Assembly: GCA_026982145.1 (NCBI GenBank)
Contig: JALSHQ010000401.1
Location: 1-7,695, forward strand
DNA length: 7,695 bases
Direction: 5' to 3'
Origin: Gammaproteobacteria bacterium
GTDB taxonomy: Bacteria > Pseudomonadota > Gammaproteobacteria > SZUA-140
Both the position numbers and the translations under genes were made by a program. The number at the start of each line of letters is the position of its first letter. The stretch's first letter is position 1. This document shows, piece by piece, positions 1 to 5,113 of this stretch. Below the pieces are notes generated by a model, which saw only the letters and a program-made list of their open reading frames with translations, was not told the origin of the DNA and did not search any database.

Positions 1-146
1 CCCAAGTCATGCTGCAGGTGCATACGCAGGGCGCGGGTGTTTGCGGTCTCTTCACACGAGATATCGCTGAGACCAAAGTGGCTCTGGTGAATCAATTCGC
101 ACGCGAGCATCAGCATCCGCTGAAATGCATCATGGAGGAGGCGTAG
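1..146 (+). CDS. clpS: ClpS, ATP-dependent Clp protease adaptor (3' end only)
   Basis: The reading frame starting at base 3 gives 47 residues and a TAG stop at 144-146. It contains the ClpS C-terminal pattern: VMLQVHTQG, then GVCGLFTRDIAETK, then an amphipathic helix ending HPLKCIMEEA. ClpS binds the N-domain of ClpA and delivers N-degron substrates (proteins with bulky hydrophobic N-terminal residues) to ClpAP in the cytoplasm. The 5' half of the gene lies outside the window, so the substrate-pocket residues near its N-terminus cannot be checked. Only 25 bases separate its stop from the clpA start, in the same direction, as expected for a clpS-clpA operon. The identification rests on the conserved C-terminal half plus the neighbouring clpA. 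Confidence 0.93.
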   Translation, partial: QVMLQVHTQGAGVCGLFTRDIAETKVALVNQFAREHQHPLKCIMEEA

Positions 147-171
147 CGAGCAAAACTAGGTAGGTGGCGTA

Positions 172-2436
172 ATGTTAAGTAAAGACCTTGAACAGACTCT
201 CAATGCAGCTTTTCAAGCGGCACGAGATAAACATCATGAATTTATGACGGTGGAACACCTGCTGTTAGCATTGTTTGATAATGCTGAATCTGTAGCCATA
301 CTGCGGGCGTGTAATGCCGATATTGAAGTGCTCAGAAAAGAGCTCGAAACCTTTCTTGAAGAGAATACGCCGGTACTTAGCAGCGATGAGCGTGAAACCC
401 AGCCGACACTCGGCTTTCAGCGCGTGCTACAGCGTGCTGTATTTCATGTGCAATCCTCTGGTAAGCGTGAAGTGGGCGCGCCCAATGTGTTGGTGGCCAT
501 TTTTGGAGAGCAAGACTCGCAGGCGGTCTTTTTTCTAAACAAGCAAGATATCACTCGGCTGGATGTCGTGAGCCATCTTTCTCATGGGCTCTCAAAAATG
601 ACCAGTGATGAAGATGGCGAAAGCATCTCCTCAGCTTCCGAAGGCGCCGTGGATGAAGGCGAAGCGGCTAAAACACCGCTGGATAATTACGCCACGAATC
701 TTAATGAGCGCGCTAAAGCGGGCAATATTGATCCGCTGATTGGGCGTGATAGTGAAGTGCATCGTGTGATACAGATCCTCTGCCGTCGTCGTAAAAATAA
801 CCCATTGCTGGTGGGTGAGGCCGGTGTGGGTAAAACAGCGATTGCTGAAGGACTCGCTAAAATGATTATCGACGAGACAGTGCCTGATGTGTTGGCGCAG
901 AGCACGATCTACTCGCTTGATATGGGGGCTTTGTTGGCCGGCACGAAGTATCGCGGTGACTTTGAAAAACGGCTAAAGGGGCTGCTTGCGCAGATCAAAG
1001 AAGAAGAGGACGCCATTTTATTTATCGATGAAATTCATACCATCATCGGCGCAGGGGCCGCTTCGGGCGGTGTGATGGATGCCTCCAATCTAATTAAGCC
1101 CGTGCTAAGTTCCGGTGAGCTGCGTTGCATCGGTTCTACGACTTACCATGAGTATCGTGGGATTTTTGAGAAAGACCGCGCGCTGGCACGTCGTTTTCAG
1201 AAAGTCGATGTGGGTGAGCCGTCGGTGAGCGAAACCATTGATATTCTGAAAGGGCTGAAATCTCGTTTTGAAGCGCACCATAAAGTGCGTTATACGCTTG
1301 ATTCATTAAAGACGGCGGCGGAGCTTGCAGCGCGTTATATTAATGATCGCTACATGCCTGACAAGGCGATTGATGTGATTGATGAAGCGGGCGCTAATCA
1401 GCGGCTGCTGCCTGTCTCAAAGCGCAAAAAGACGATAGGCGTCAAGGAAATCGAAAGCATCGTGGCAAAGATTGCACGTATCCCGGCGAAAAGCGTGACC
1501 AGTTCTGATAAAGAAAAATTACGCACGCTGGAGCGTGATCTGAAAATGGTGATTTACGGGCAAGATGAGGCGATTGATACGTTGGCCACTGCGATTAAAA
1601 TGTCGCGCTCCGGCTTGGGTGAGATCAGCAAACCCATTGGTTCATTTCTATTTGCCGGCCCGACTGGGGTAGGTAAAACAGAGGTGAGTCGTCAGCTGGC
1701 TCATGTGCTGGGCATCGAGCTCATTCGCTTTGATATGTCAGAGTATATGGAGCGCCATGCCGCATCACGCTTAATCGGTGCGCCGCCGGGTTACGTTGGC
1801 TTTGATCAAGGTGGGCTTTTGACGGAAGCAGTCAACAAGCAGCCGCATGCCGTCTTGCTGTTCGATGAGATTGAAAAGGCGCACCCCGATGTCTTTAACC
1901 TGCTATTGCAGGTGATGGATCACGGTACGCTAACCGACAATAATGGCCGAAAAGTGGACTTTAGAAACGTGATTATCATCATGGCTAGCAATGCGGGTGC
2001 TGAGCAGATGAGTCGCGCGTCGATCGGTTTTGCGATGCAAGATCACTCCTCCGATGGCATGGAGGTGATTAAGCGTACCTTTACACCAGAGTTTAGAAAC
2101 CGCCTTGACGCGATTGTCCAGTTCAAGGCGCTTGATGCTGTCACCATTGCTAATGTGGTGGACAAGTTCATCATTGAGCTCGAAGCGCAGCTGGAAGAGA
2201 AAAATGTTGTGATTGATGTGGATGAGTCAGCGCGCGAATGGCTGGCAATGAACGGTTATGACCCCGCCATGGGTGCACGCCCGATGGCGCGAACGGTTCA
2301 GGATCACGTGAAAAAACCACTGGCTGAAGAGTTGCTATTTGGGCGCCTAGTGAAGGGGGGGCGGGTTAAGCTTGTAGTCAAAGAAGATGCGTTGGTCTTT
2401 GTGATTGAAAGCGCCGAGGAGCTGGTCGGCAGCTAA
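172..2436 (+). CDS. clpA: ClpA, ATPase and unfoldase subunit of the ClpAP protease
   Basis: The 754-residue product is close to the 758 residues of E. coli ClpA. The Clp N-domain (about 1-145; starts MLSKDLEQTLNAAF) is the docking site for ClpS. AAA+ module D1 has Walker A GEAGVGKT (215-222), Walker B ILFIDE (282-287) and paired arginines at 340-341. Module D2 has Walker A GPTGVGKT (496-503), Walker B VLLFDE (561-566), an arginine finger in PEFRNRLD (639-646) and a GARPMAR sensor-2 motif (701-707). IGF (618-620), followed by QDHSSDGM, matches the IGL/IGF loop that docks on ClpP. This loop and the N-domain separate ClpA from ClpB. The hexamer unfolds cytoplasmic substrates and threads them into ClpP, which is not encoded here. 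The start has an AGGTGG ribosome binding site at 162-167 and follows clpS by 25 bases. All key residues are present and no break is seen. Confidence 0.97.
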   Translation: MLSKDLEQTLNAAFQAARDKHHEFMTVEHLLLALFDNAESVAILRACNADIEVLRKELETFLEENTPVLSSDERETQPTLGFQRVLQRAVFHVQSSGKREVGAPNVLVAIFGEQDSQAVFFLNKQDITRLDVVSHLSHGLSKMTSDEDGESISSASEGAVDEGEAAKTPLDNYATNLNERAKAGNIDPLIGRDSEVHRVIQILCRRRKNNPLLVGEAGVGKTAIAEGLAKMIIDETVPDVLAQSTIYSLDMGALLAGTKYRGDFEKRLKGLLAQIKEEEDAILFIDEIHTIIGAGAASGGVMDASNLIKPVLSSGELRCIGSTTYHEYRGIFEKDRALARRFQKVDVGEPSVSETIDILKGLKSRFEAHHKVRYTLDSLKTAAELAARYINDRYMPDKAIDVIDEAGANQRLLPVSKRKKTIGVKEIESIVAKIARIPAKSVTSSDKEKLRTLERDLKMVIYGQDEAIDTLATAIKMSRSGLGEISKPIGSFLFAGPTGVGKTEVSRQLAHVLGIELIRFDMSEYMERHAASRLIGAPPGYVGFDQGGLLTEAVNKQPHAVLLFDEIEKAHPDVFNLLLQVMDHGTLTDNNGRKVDFRNVIIIMASNAGAEQMSRASIGFAMQDHSSDGMEVIKRTFTPEFRNRLDAIVQFKALDAVTIANVVDKFIIELEAQLEEKNVVIDVDESAREWLAMNGYDPAMGARPMARTVQDHVKKPLAEELLFGRLVKGGRVKLVVKEDALVFVIESAEELVGS

Positions 2437-2445
2437 TGGTGCTAT

Positions 2446-2464
2446 CAGCAATCGGCGGTTGCTG
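2446..2464. terminator. Weak hairpin in the convergent clpA/infA gap
   Basis: CAGCAA (2446-2451) and TTGCTG (2459-2464) pair perfectly around a 7-base loop, and three more pairs (two of them G-U) can extend the stem. The hairpin sits between the clpA stop and the infA stop, in a gap of only 64 bases where two transcripts converge. A bidirectional terminator would be expected there. No run of T follows the stem on either strand, so it is not a canonical intrinsic terminator. It could be an RNA 3'-end stabiliser, or termination may be Rho-dependent. Confidence 0.3.
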
Positions 2465-2500
2465 GTGATTCTAACGTTCTGCCGTTTTATGCCGGATCAA

Positions 2501-2719
2501 TCAGCGTGCGCGGTAGGTGATGCGCCCCTTGGAGAGGTCATACGGTGTTAGCTGAACGGTAACTTTGTCACCCGTCAGGATGCGGATGTAATGTTTTCGC
2601 ATTTTTCCGGAGATGTGCGCGGTGACAATATGTCCATTTTCGAGTTCCACGCGGAACATCGTATTGGGCAGCGTGTCTATCACAGTGCCTTCCATTTCTA
2701 TATGTTCTTCTTTTGCCAT
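2501..2719 (-). CDS. infA: Translation initiation factor IF-1
   Basis: This is a 72-residue protein, the normal length for IF-1, and most of it matches E. coli IF-1. Recognisable segments are MAKEEHIEMEGTV, LPNTMFRVELENGH, VTAHISGKMRKHYIRI and GDKVTVQLTPYDLSKGRI. It is a single OB-fold (S1-like) that binds the A site of the 30S subunit during initiation, working with IF-2 and IF-3. It is convergent to clpA and divergent from the carboxysome operon. A clpA-infA linkage is common in gammaproteobacteria (E. coli has serW between them; no tRNA gene is visible here). The ATG is fixed by the MAKE start, yet no Shine-Dalgarno sequence precedes it: the bases before it are ACTATATAAAAGC. That is odd for so highly expressed a gene. 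Confidence 0.98.
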   Translation of the reverse strand: MAKEEHIEMEGTVIDTLPNTMFRVELENGHIVTAHISGKMRKHYIRILTGDKVTVQLTPYDLSKGRITYRAR

Positions 2720-2722
2720 GCT

Positions 2723-2730
2723 TTTATATA
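2723..2730 (-). promoter_or_regulatory. Possible -10 element directly before infA
   Basis: On the minus strand TATATAAA ends three bases before the infA start region. If TATATA (2730 to 2725) is a -10 box, transcription would begin at or within a base or two of the infA ATG and give a leaderless mRNA. No convincing -35 hexamer lies 16-18 bases upstream and there is no TGn extension. The call rests on the AT-rich box and on the missing ribosome binding site. Confidence 0.25.
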
Positions 2731-2780
2731 GTCGTCTAGTTTGTATTTAGTTGAGTTGAGTCGATCCCGTCCCCAGAGTT

Positions 2781-2820
2781 TTTAGCCCCAAGCGGTTGGC
2801 TTTTACCCCAAGCGGCGAGA
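2781..2820. repeat. Two tandem 20-base units sharing CCCCAAGCGG
   Basis: CCCCAAGCGG occurs at 2786-2795 and again at 2806-2815, exactly 20 bases apart, each copy preceded by a TTTA or TTTTA tract. A weaker third copy (CCCCAGAG, from 2771) lies to the left. Twenty bases is about two helical turns, so a protein could bind both copies on the same face of the DNA. The repeat lies about 70-100 bases upstream of the infA start. It could be a control site for infA or simply local duplication. Confidence 0.55.
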
Positions 2821-2853
2821 TTATACACCATTCCTGTTAAATTCTCGCTACCC

Positions 2854-2869
2854 TAGTTTTTCCAAACTA
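2854..2869. repeat. Inverted repeat TAGTTT-TTCC-AAACTA
   Basis: Two perfect 6-base arms flank a 4-base centre in the middle of the intergenic region. The symmetry and AT-richness fit a dimeric regulator site, and T-N11-A spacings of the kind LysR-type proteins bind can be drawn in it. No direct evidence ties it to CbbR. Confidence 0.3.
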
Positions 2870-2882
2870 TAAATCCAGAATG

Positions 2883-2900
2883 AGCGTCGCAGGCGGCGCT
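2883..2900. repeat. GC-rich inverted repeat in the infA-cbbL region
   Basis: AGCGTCGC (2883-2890) and GCGGCGCT (2893-2900) are inverted copies with one T-G position, separated by AG. As RNA they would form a 7-bp stem with a CAGG loop. No T-run follows on either strand, so it does not look like an intrinsic terminator. It may be an operator or the base of a leader structure. Confidence 0.35.
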
Positions 2901-2963
2901 TGGAAATAGGTTGGGACTGAGAGTGAGTTCGATTTGATATCGGCTTGCAGTTTTAAGTTGGGT

Positions 2964-2975
2964 GAGCGGTCGCTC
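2964..2975. promoter_or_regulatory. Palindrome GAGCG-GT-CGCTC, possible operator
   Basis: This 12-base site has perfect 5-base arms and lies 240-250 bases upstream of cbbL. It could be a regulator site, but its position relative to a promoter is unknown because no clear -35/-10 pair was found nearby. Confidence 0.25.
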
Positions 2976-3021
2976 GTGTGAGTAAAAGTACCTTTGGGGT
3001 GTTACTTGGCAGCGGGATATG

Positions 3022-3048
3022 TTAAAAATAGTTCGCGAGTTTAAATAG
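3022..3048. promoter_or_regulatory. AT-rich repeated boxes, candidate cbbL operator
   Basis: TTAAAAATAG (3022-3031) and TTAAATAG (3041-3048) are near-direct repeats around TTCGCGAG. TTAAA and TTTAA also form an inverted pair here. CbbR, a LysR-type protein, often binds AT-rich sites with TNA-type spacing upstream of cbb operons, which is the reason for flagging this site. The match is loose. Confidence 0.2.
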
Positions 3049-3117
3049 GCTCAAGAAGTTCCTTAATATTTTTCAATGATTTGGCGCGAGTCGCCTTATT
3101 GAGAGTTTTGAATGAGA

Positions 3118-3149
3118 GGCATTGAAACTATCGATTTGTTTTAATGGCC
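3118..3149 (+). promoter_or_regulatory. Stem-loop in the probable cbbL 5' leader
   Basis: ATTGAAAC (3121-3128) pairs with GTTTTAAT (3138-3145) with one G-U pair and a 9-base loop. GGC before it and GGCC after it extend the stem by three pairs with a one-base bulge. The structure ends 65 bases before the cbbL start and leaves the AGGAGAA ribosome binding site free. It may protect the mRNA 5' end, or the same symmetry may serve as a DNA operator. The transcription start is not known. Confidence 0.35.
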
Positions 3150-3214
3150 CAGTCGCAATACTCTTCACCCACAGATTTTTAACCGTTTCGATTAACAGAA
3201 TGTAGGAGAATAAA

Positions 3215-4624
3215 ATGGCCAAGTTTGATTCCGGCGTAAAAGAATATCGCGATCTTTATTGGACTCCTGATTATACGCCTCTGGACACTGACCTGTTGGC
3301 GTGCTTCAAGGTAGTTGGACAGGCGGGCGTACCTCGTGAAGAAGTTGCTGCTGCAGTAGCTGCTGAGTCTTCAACGGGTACTTGGTCTACTGTATGGTCA
3401 GAGTTATTGACCGATCTTGAGTACTATAAAGGTCGTACGTATCGCATTGAAGACGTGCCTGGCGACAAAGAGGCTTTCTATGCTTTTATCGCTTATCCAC
3501 TGGATCTGTTCGAAGAGGGATCTGTTGTTAACGTACTGACCTCTTTGGTTGGTAACGTATTTGGTTTCAAAGCTCTGCGTTCTTTGCGCCTAGAAGATAT
3601 CCGCTTCCCGATCGCATACATCAAAACTTGTGGTGGCCCTCCTGCGGGTATCCAGCTTGAGCGTGATCGTCTGAATAAGTACGGTCGTCCATTACTGGGC
3701 GCAACGATTAAGCCTAAGCTAGGCCTGTCTGCCAAAAACTACGGCCGTTCAGTATACGAATGTCTGCGTGGTGGTCTTGATCTGACTAAAGATGATGAAA
3801 ACATCAACTCTCAGCCGTTTATGCGCTGGCGTGATCGTTGGGATTTCGTTGCTGATGCTATTCATAAAGCAGAGCGTGAAACGGGTGAGCGTAAAGGTCA
3901 CTATCTAAATGTGACTGCGGCGACTCCAGAAGAGATGTATAAGCGTGCTGAATACGCAAAAGAGCTCGGCATGCCGATCATTATGCATGACTTCTTAACA
4001 GGTGGTTTTACCGCTAACACAGGCCTGGCGAACTGGTGTCGTGAAAACGGCATGCTGCTTCACATTCATCGAGCAATGCACGCGGTAATCGATCGTAACC
4101 CTCATCACGGTATCCACTTCCGCGTATTGGCCAAGTGTCTGCGTCTCTCTGGTGGTGATCAGCTGCACACGGGAACCGTTGTGGGTAAGCTTGAAGGTGA
4201 TCGTCAGTCAACACTCGGTTTTGTTGATCAACTGCGTGAGTCTTTCGTGCCTGAAGATCGTAGTCGCGGTATTTTCTTCGACCAAGACTGGGGTTCAATG
4301 CCGGGTGTCTTCGCCGTTGCTTCTGGTGGTATCCATGTATGGCACATGCCAGCACTGCTGAACATCTTTGGTGATGATTCTATCCTGCAGTTTGGTGGCG
4401 GTACACAGGGGCATCCATGGGGTAACGCCGCGGGCGCATGTGCGAACCGTGTTGCACTTGAAGCTTCTGTTAAAGCACGTAACGAAGGTCGTGACCTAGA
4501 GCGTGAAAGTAAGGACATTCTTACTGCCGCTGCTCAGCATAGCCCAGAGCTGGCTATTGCGATGGAAACTTGGAAAGAAATCGTGTTTGAATTTGACACT
4601 GTTGACAAGCTGGACGTTCAATAA
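3215..4624 (+). CDS. cbbL: Form IA RuBisCO large subunit (carboxysomal)
   Basis: This 469-residue protein fixes CO2 onto ribulose-1,5-bisphosphate in the Calvin cycle. Numbering runs nine behind spinach, and all active-site residues are visible: Glu51, Thr56, Trp57 and Asn114 in the N-domain; Lys166 in TIKPKLG; the carbamylated Lys192 with Mg ligands Asp194 and Glu195 in LTKDDEN; His285-Arg286; His318; loop-6 Lys325 in VVGKLEG; Ser370; and the glycine run in QFGGGTQGH (392-400). The sequence type and the csoS genes downstream mark it as form IA, packed inside the alpha-carboxysome. In H. neapolitanus, as I recall, CsoS2 N-terminal motifs bind near a tyrosine equivalent to Tyr71 here. A strong ribosome binding site, AGGAGAA (3204-3210), sets the start. 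It is the first gene of the operon, with cbbS 60 bases downstream. Confidence 0.98.
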   Translation: MAKFDSGVKEYRDLYWTPDYTPLDTDLLACFKVVGQAGVPREEVAAAVAAESSTGTWSTVWSELLTDLEYYKGRTYRIEDVPGDKEAFYAFIAYPLDLFEEGSVVNVLTSLVGNVFGFKALRSLRLEDIRFPIAYIKTCGGPPAGIQLERDRLNKYGRPLLGATIKPKLGLSAKNYGRSVYECLRGGLDLTKDDENINSQPFMRWRDRWDFVADAIHKAERETGERKGHYLNVTAATPEEMYKRAEYAKELGMPIIMHDFLTGGFTANTGLANWCRENGMLLHIHRAMHAVIDRNPHHGIHFRVLAKCLRLSGGDQLHTGTVVGKLEGDRQSTLGFVDQLRESFVPEDRSRGIFFDQDWGSMPGVFAVASGGIHVWHMPALLNIFGDDSILQFGGGTQGHPWGNAAGACANRVALEASVKARNEGRDLERESKDILTAAAQHSPELAIAMETWKEIVFEFDTVDKLDVQ

Positions 4625-4684
4625 GCTTTTTTGCTTGAGTCGAAACAACTGTTTTCAACAAATTAAATTGAAAGAGGAAAAATC
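4625..4684 (+). other. cbbL-cbbS spacer with the cbbS ribosome binding site
   Basis: This 60-base spacer carries AGAGGAAA (4673-4680), a good ribosome binding site for cbbS. AAGC-T6-GCTT (4623-4636) and a bulged stem between TTGA (4635-4638) and TCAA (4655-4658) are possible but weak RNA folds. Nothing here looks like a real terminator, in keeping with co-transcription of the two subunits. Confidence 0.5.
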
Positions 4685-5038
4685 ATGTCTGTAACAGGTG
4701 ATTATCACACTAAAAATACTCTGGAGACTTTTAGTTTCCTGCCCGCGCTTACTCAGGAAGAAGTTTACGCGCAAATTAACTACATGCTGTCACAAGGTCT
4801 GACACCAGGTATCGAGCATGAAGCACCAGAAAATGCGATGGATAACTACTGGACCATGTGGAAACTACCATTTTTCGGTGAAACTGATCTGAATAACGTG
4901 GTTAATGAGCTGGAATCTTGCCGCCGTGAGTATCCAGATCACAACATCCGTTTGACTGGCTACGATAACTACACCCAATCCCAGGGCGTAAACTTCGTCG
5001 TATTTAAAGCGCAAGGCTCTTCTTCTCGCGTTTGGTAA
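4685..5038 (+). CDS. cbbS: Form IA RuBisCO small subunit
   Basis: This 117-residue protein caps the L8 core to give the L8S8 enzyme. Family landmarks are FSFLPALT (16-23), the YWTMWKLPFFG signature (55-65), the helix with NELESCRREYPDH (74-86) and the strand IRLTGYDN (88-95). The short loop after the signature is typical of bacterial form IA small subunits. The start is fixed by the MSVTGDY N-terminus and the AGAGGA site eight bases upstream. It lies between cbbL and csoS2 in the standard alpha-carboxysome order. In H. neapolitanus the CsoS2 N-repeats bind across the CbbL/CbbS interface, so this protein probably also takes part in cargo capture. Confidence 0.97.
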   Translation: MSVTGDYHTKNTLETFSFLPALTQEEVYAQINYMLSQGLTPGIEHEAPENAMDNYWTMWKLPFFGETDLNNVVNELESCRREYPDHNIRLTGYDNYTQSQGVNFVVFKAQGSSSRVW

Positions 5039-5049
5039 ATGGGTGATTT

Positions 5050-5073
5050 TGGTGTGGAGGTGATTCTGCACCA
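5050..5073 (+). promoter_or_regulatory. Intercistronic hairpin cbbS-csoS2 with GNRA loop
   Basis: TGGTGTGGAG (5050-5059) pairs with TTCTGCACCA (5064-5073) through ten pairs, three of them G-U, closed by GTGA (5060-5063), a GNRA-type tetraloop. It starts 12 bases after the cbbS stop and ends 37 bases before the csoS2 start. A TTTT tract only appears 14 bases later, so it is not a classic terminator. It may shield the abundant cbbLS mRNA from 3' decay. Confidence 0.45.
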
Positions 5074-5100
5074 GATCTGATTCTAGTTTTAAGAACGGAT

Positions 5101-5113
5101 GGGAAATGTTATG
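5101..5113 (+). promoter_or_regulatory. Ribosome binding site deciding the csoS2 start
   Basis: GGGAA (5101-5105) lies five bases before the ATG at 5111. The in-frame upstream ATG at 5099 has only AAGAACGG before it. The 5111 start gives MASQQQSGRAASMARR, with the first N-repeat at residue 7, so it is preferred over the start adding MGNV. Confidence 0.6.

Larger units (their letters stand above)
2720..3214. other. Divergent 495-bp intergenic region, infA to cbbL
   Basis: No open frame of useful length and no tRNA-like fold was found. The region must hold the promoters of infA (leftward) and the carboxysome operon (rightward). From left to right it shows: an AT-rich box next to infA; two tandem 20-base units (2781-2820); a 16-base inverted repeat (2854-2869); a GC-rich inverted repeat (2883-2900); a 12-base palindrome (2964-2975); AT-rich repeats around 3022-3048; a stem-loop in the probable cbbL leader (3118-3149); and the cbbL ribosome binding site AGGAGAA (3204-3210). 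No textbook sigma-70 promoter stands out before cbbL. No cbbR gene is present, although LysR-type CbbR is a common regulator of such operons. Confidence 0.6.

Noticed and set aside
2355..2361. Run of seven G near the 3' end of clpA as a possible frameshift or phase-variable tract
   Set aside because: The frame through it (Lys-Gly-Gly-Arg) matches the expected ClpA C-terminus and a single short run in a housekeeping gene is not evidence of switching.
2921..2942. GTTCGATTT near 2928 as a tRNA T-loop (serW lies between clpA and infA in E. coli)
   Set aside because: The flanking bases cannot form the 5-bp T stem and no acceptor or anticodon arm is present.
3088..3096. GGCG...CGCC element before cbbL as a hairpin
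   Set aside because: Only four base pairs, too short to set it apart from chance.
3112..3144. Ten-codon frame MRGIETIDLF before cbbL, with GAGAG upstream, as a leader peptide
   Set aside because: Very short frames like this occur by chance; it has no control codons, no attenuator follows, and it overlaps the leader stem.
4014..4355. Open frame of 113 codons on the minus strand inside cbbL
   Set aside because: It lies wholly antisense to a conserved RuBisCO gene, shows no recognisable domain, and is explained by the strong codon bias of cbbL.
5099..5110. Upstream ATG of csoS2 giving an N-terminal MGNV extension
   Set aside because: The ATG at 5111 has a better placed GGGAA ribosome binding site and puts the first N-motif right at the start; the upstream ATG cannot be fully excluded.
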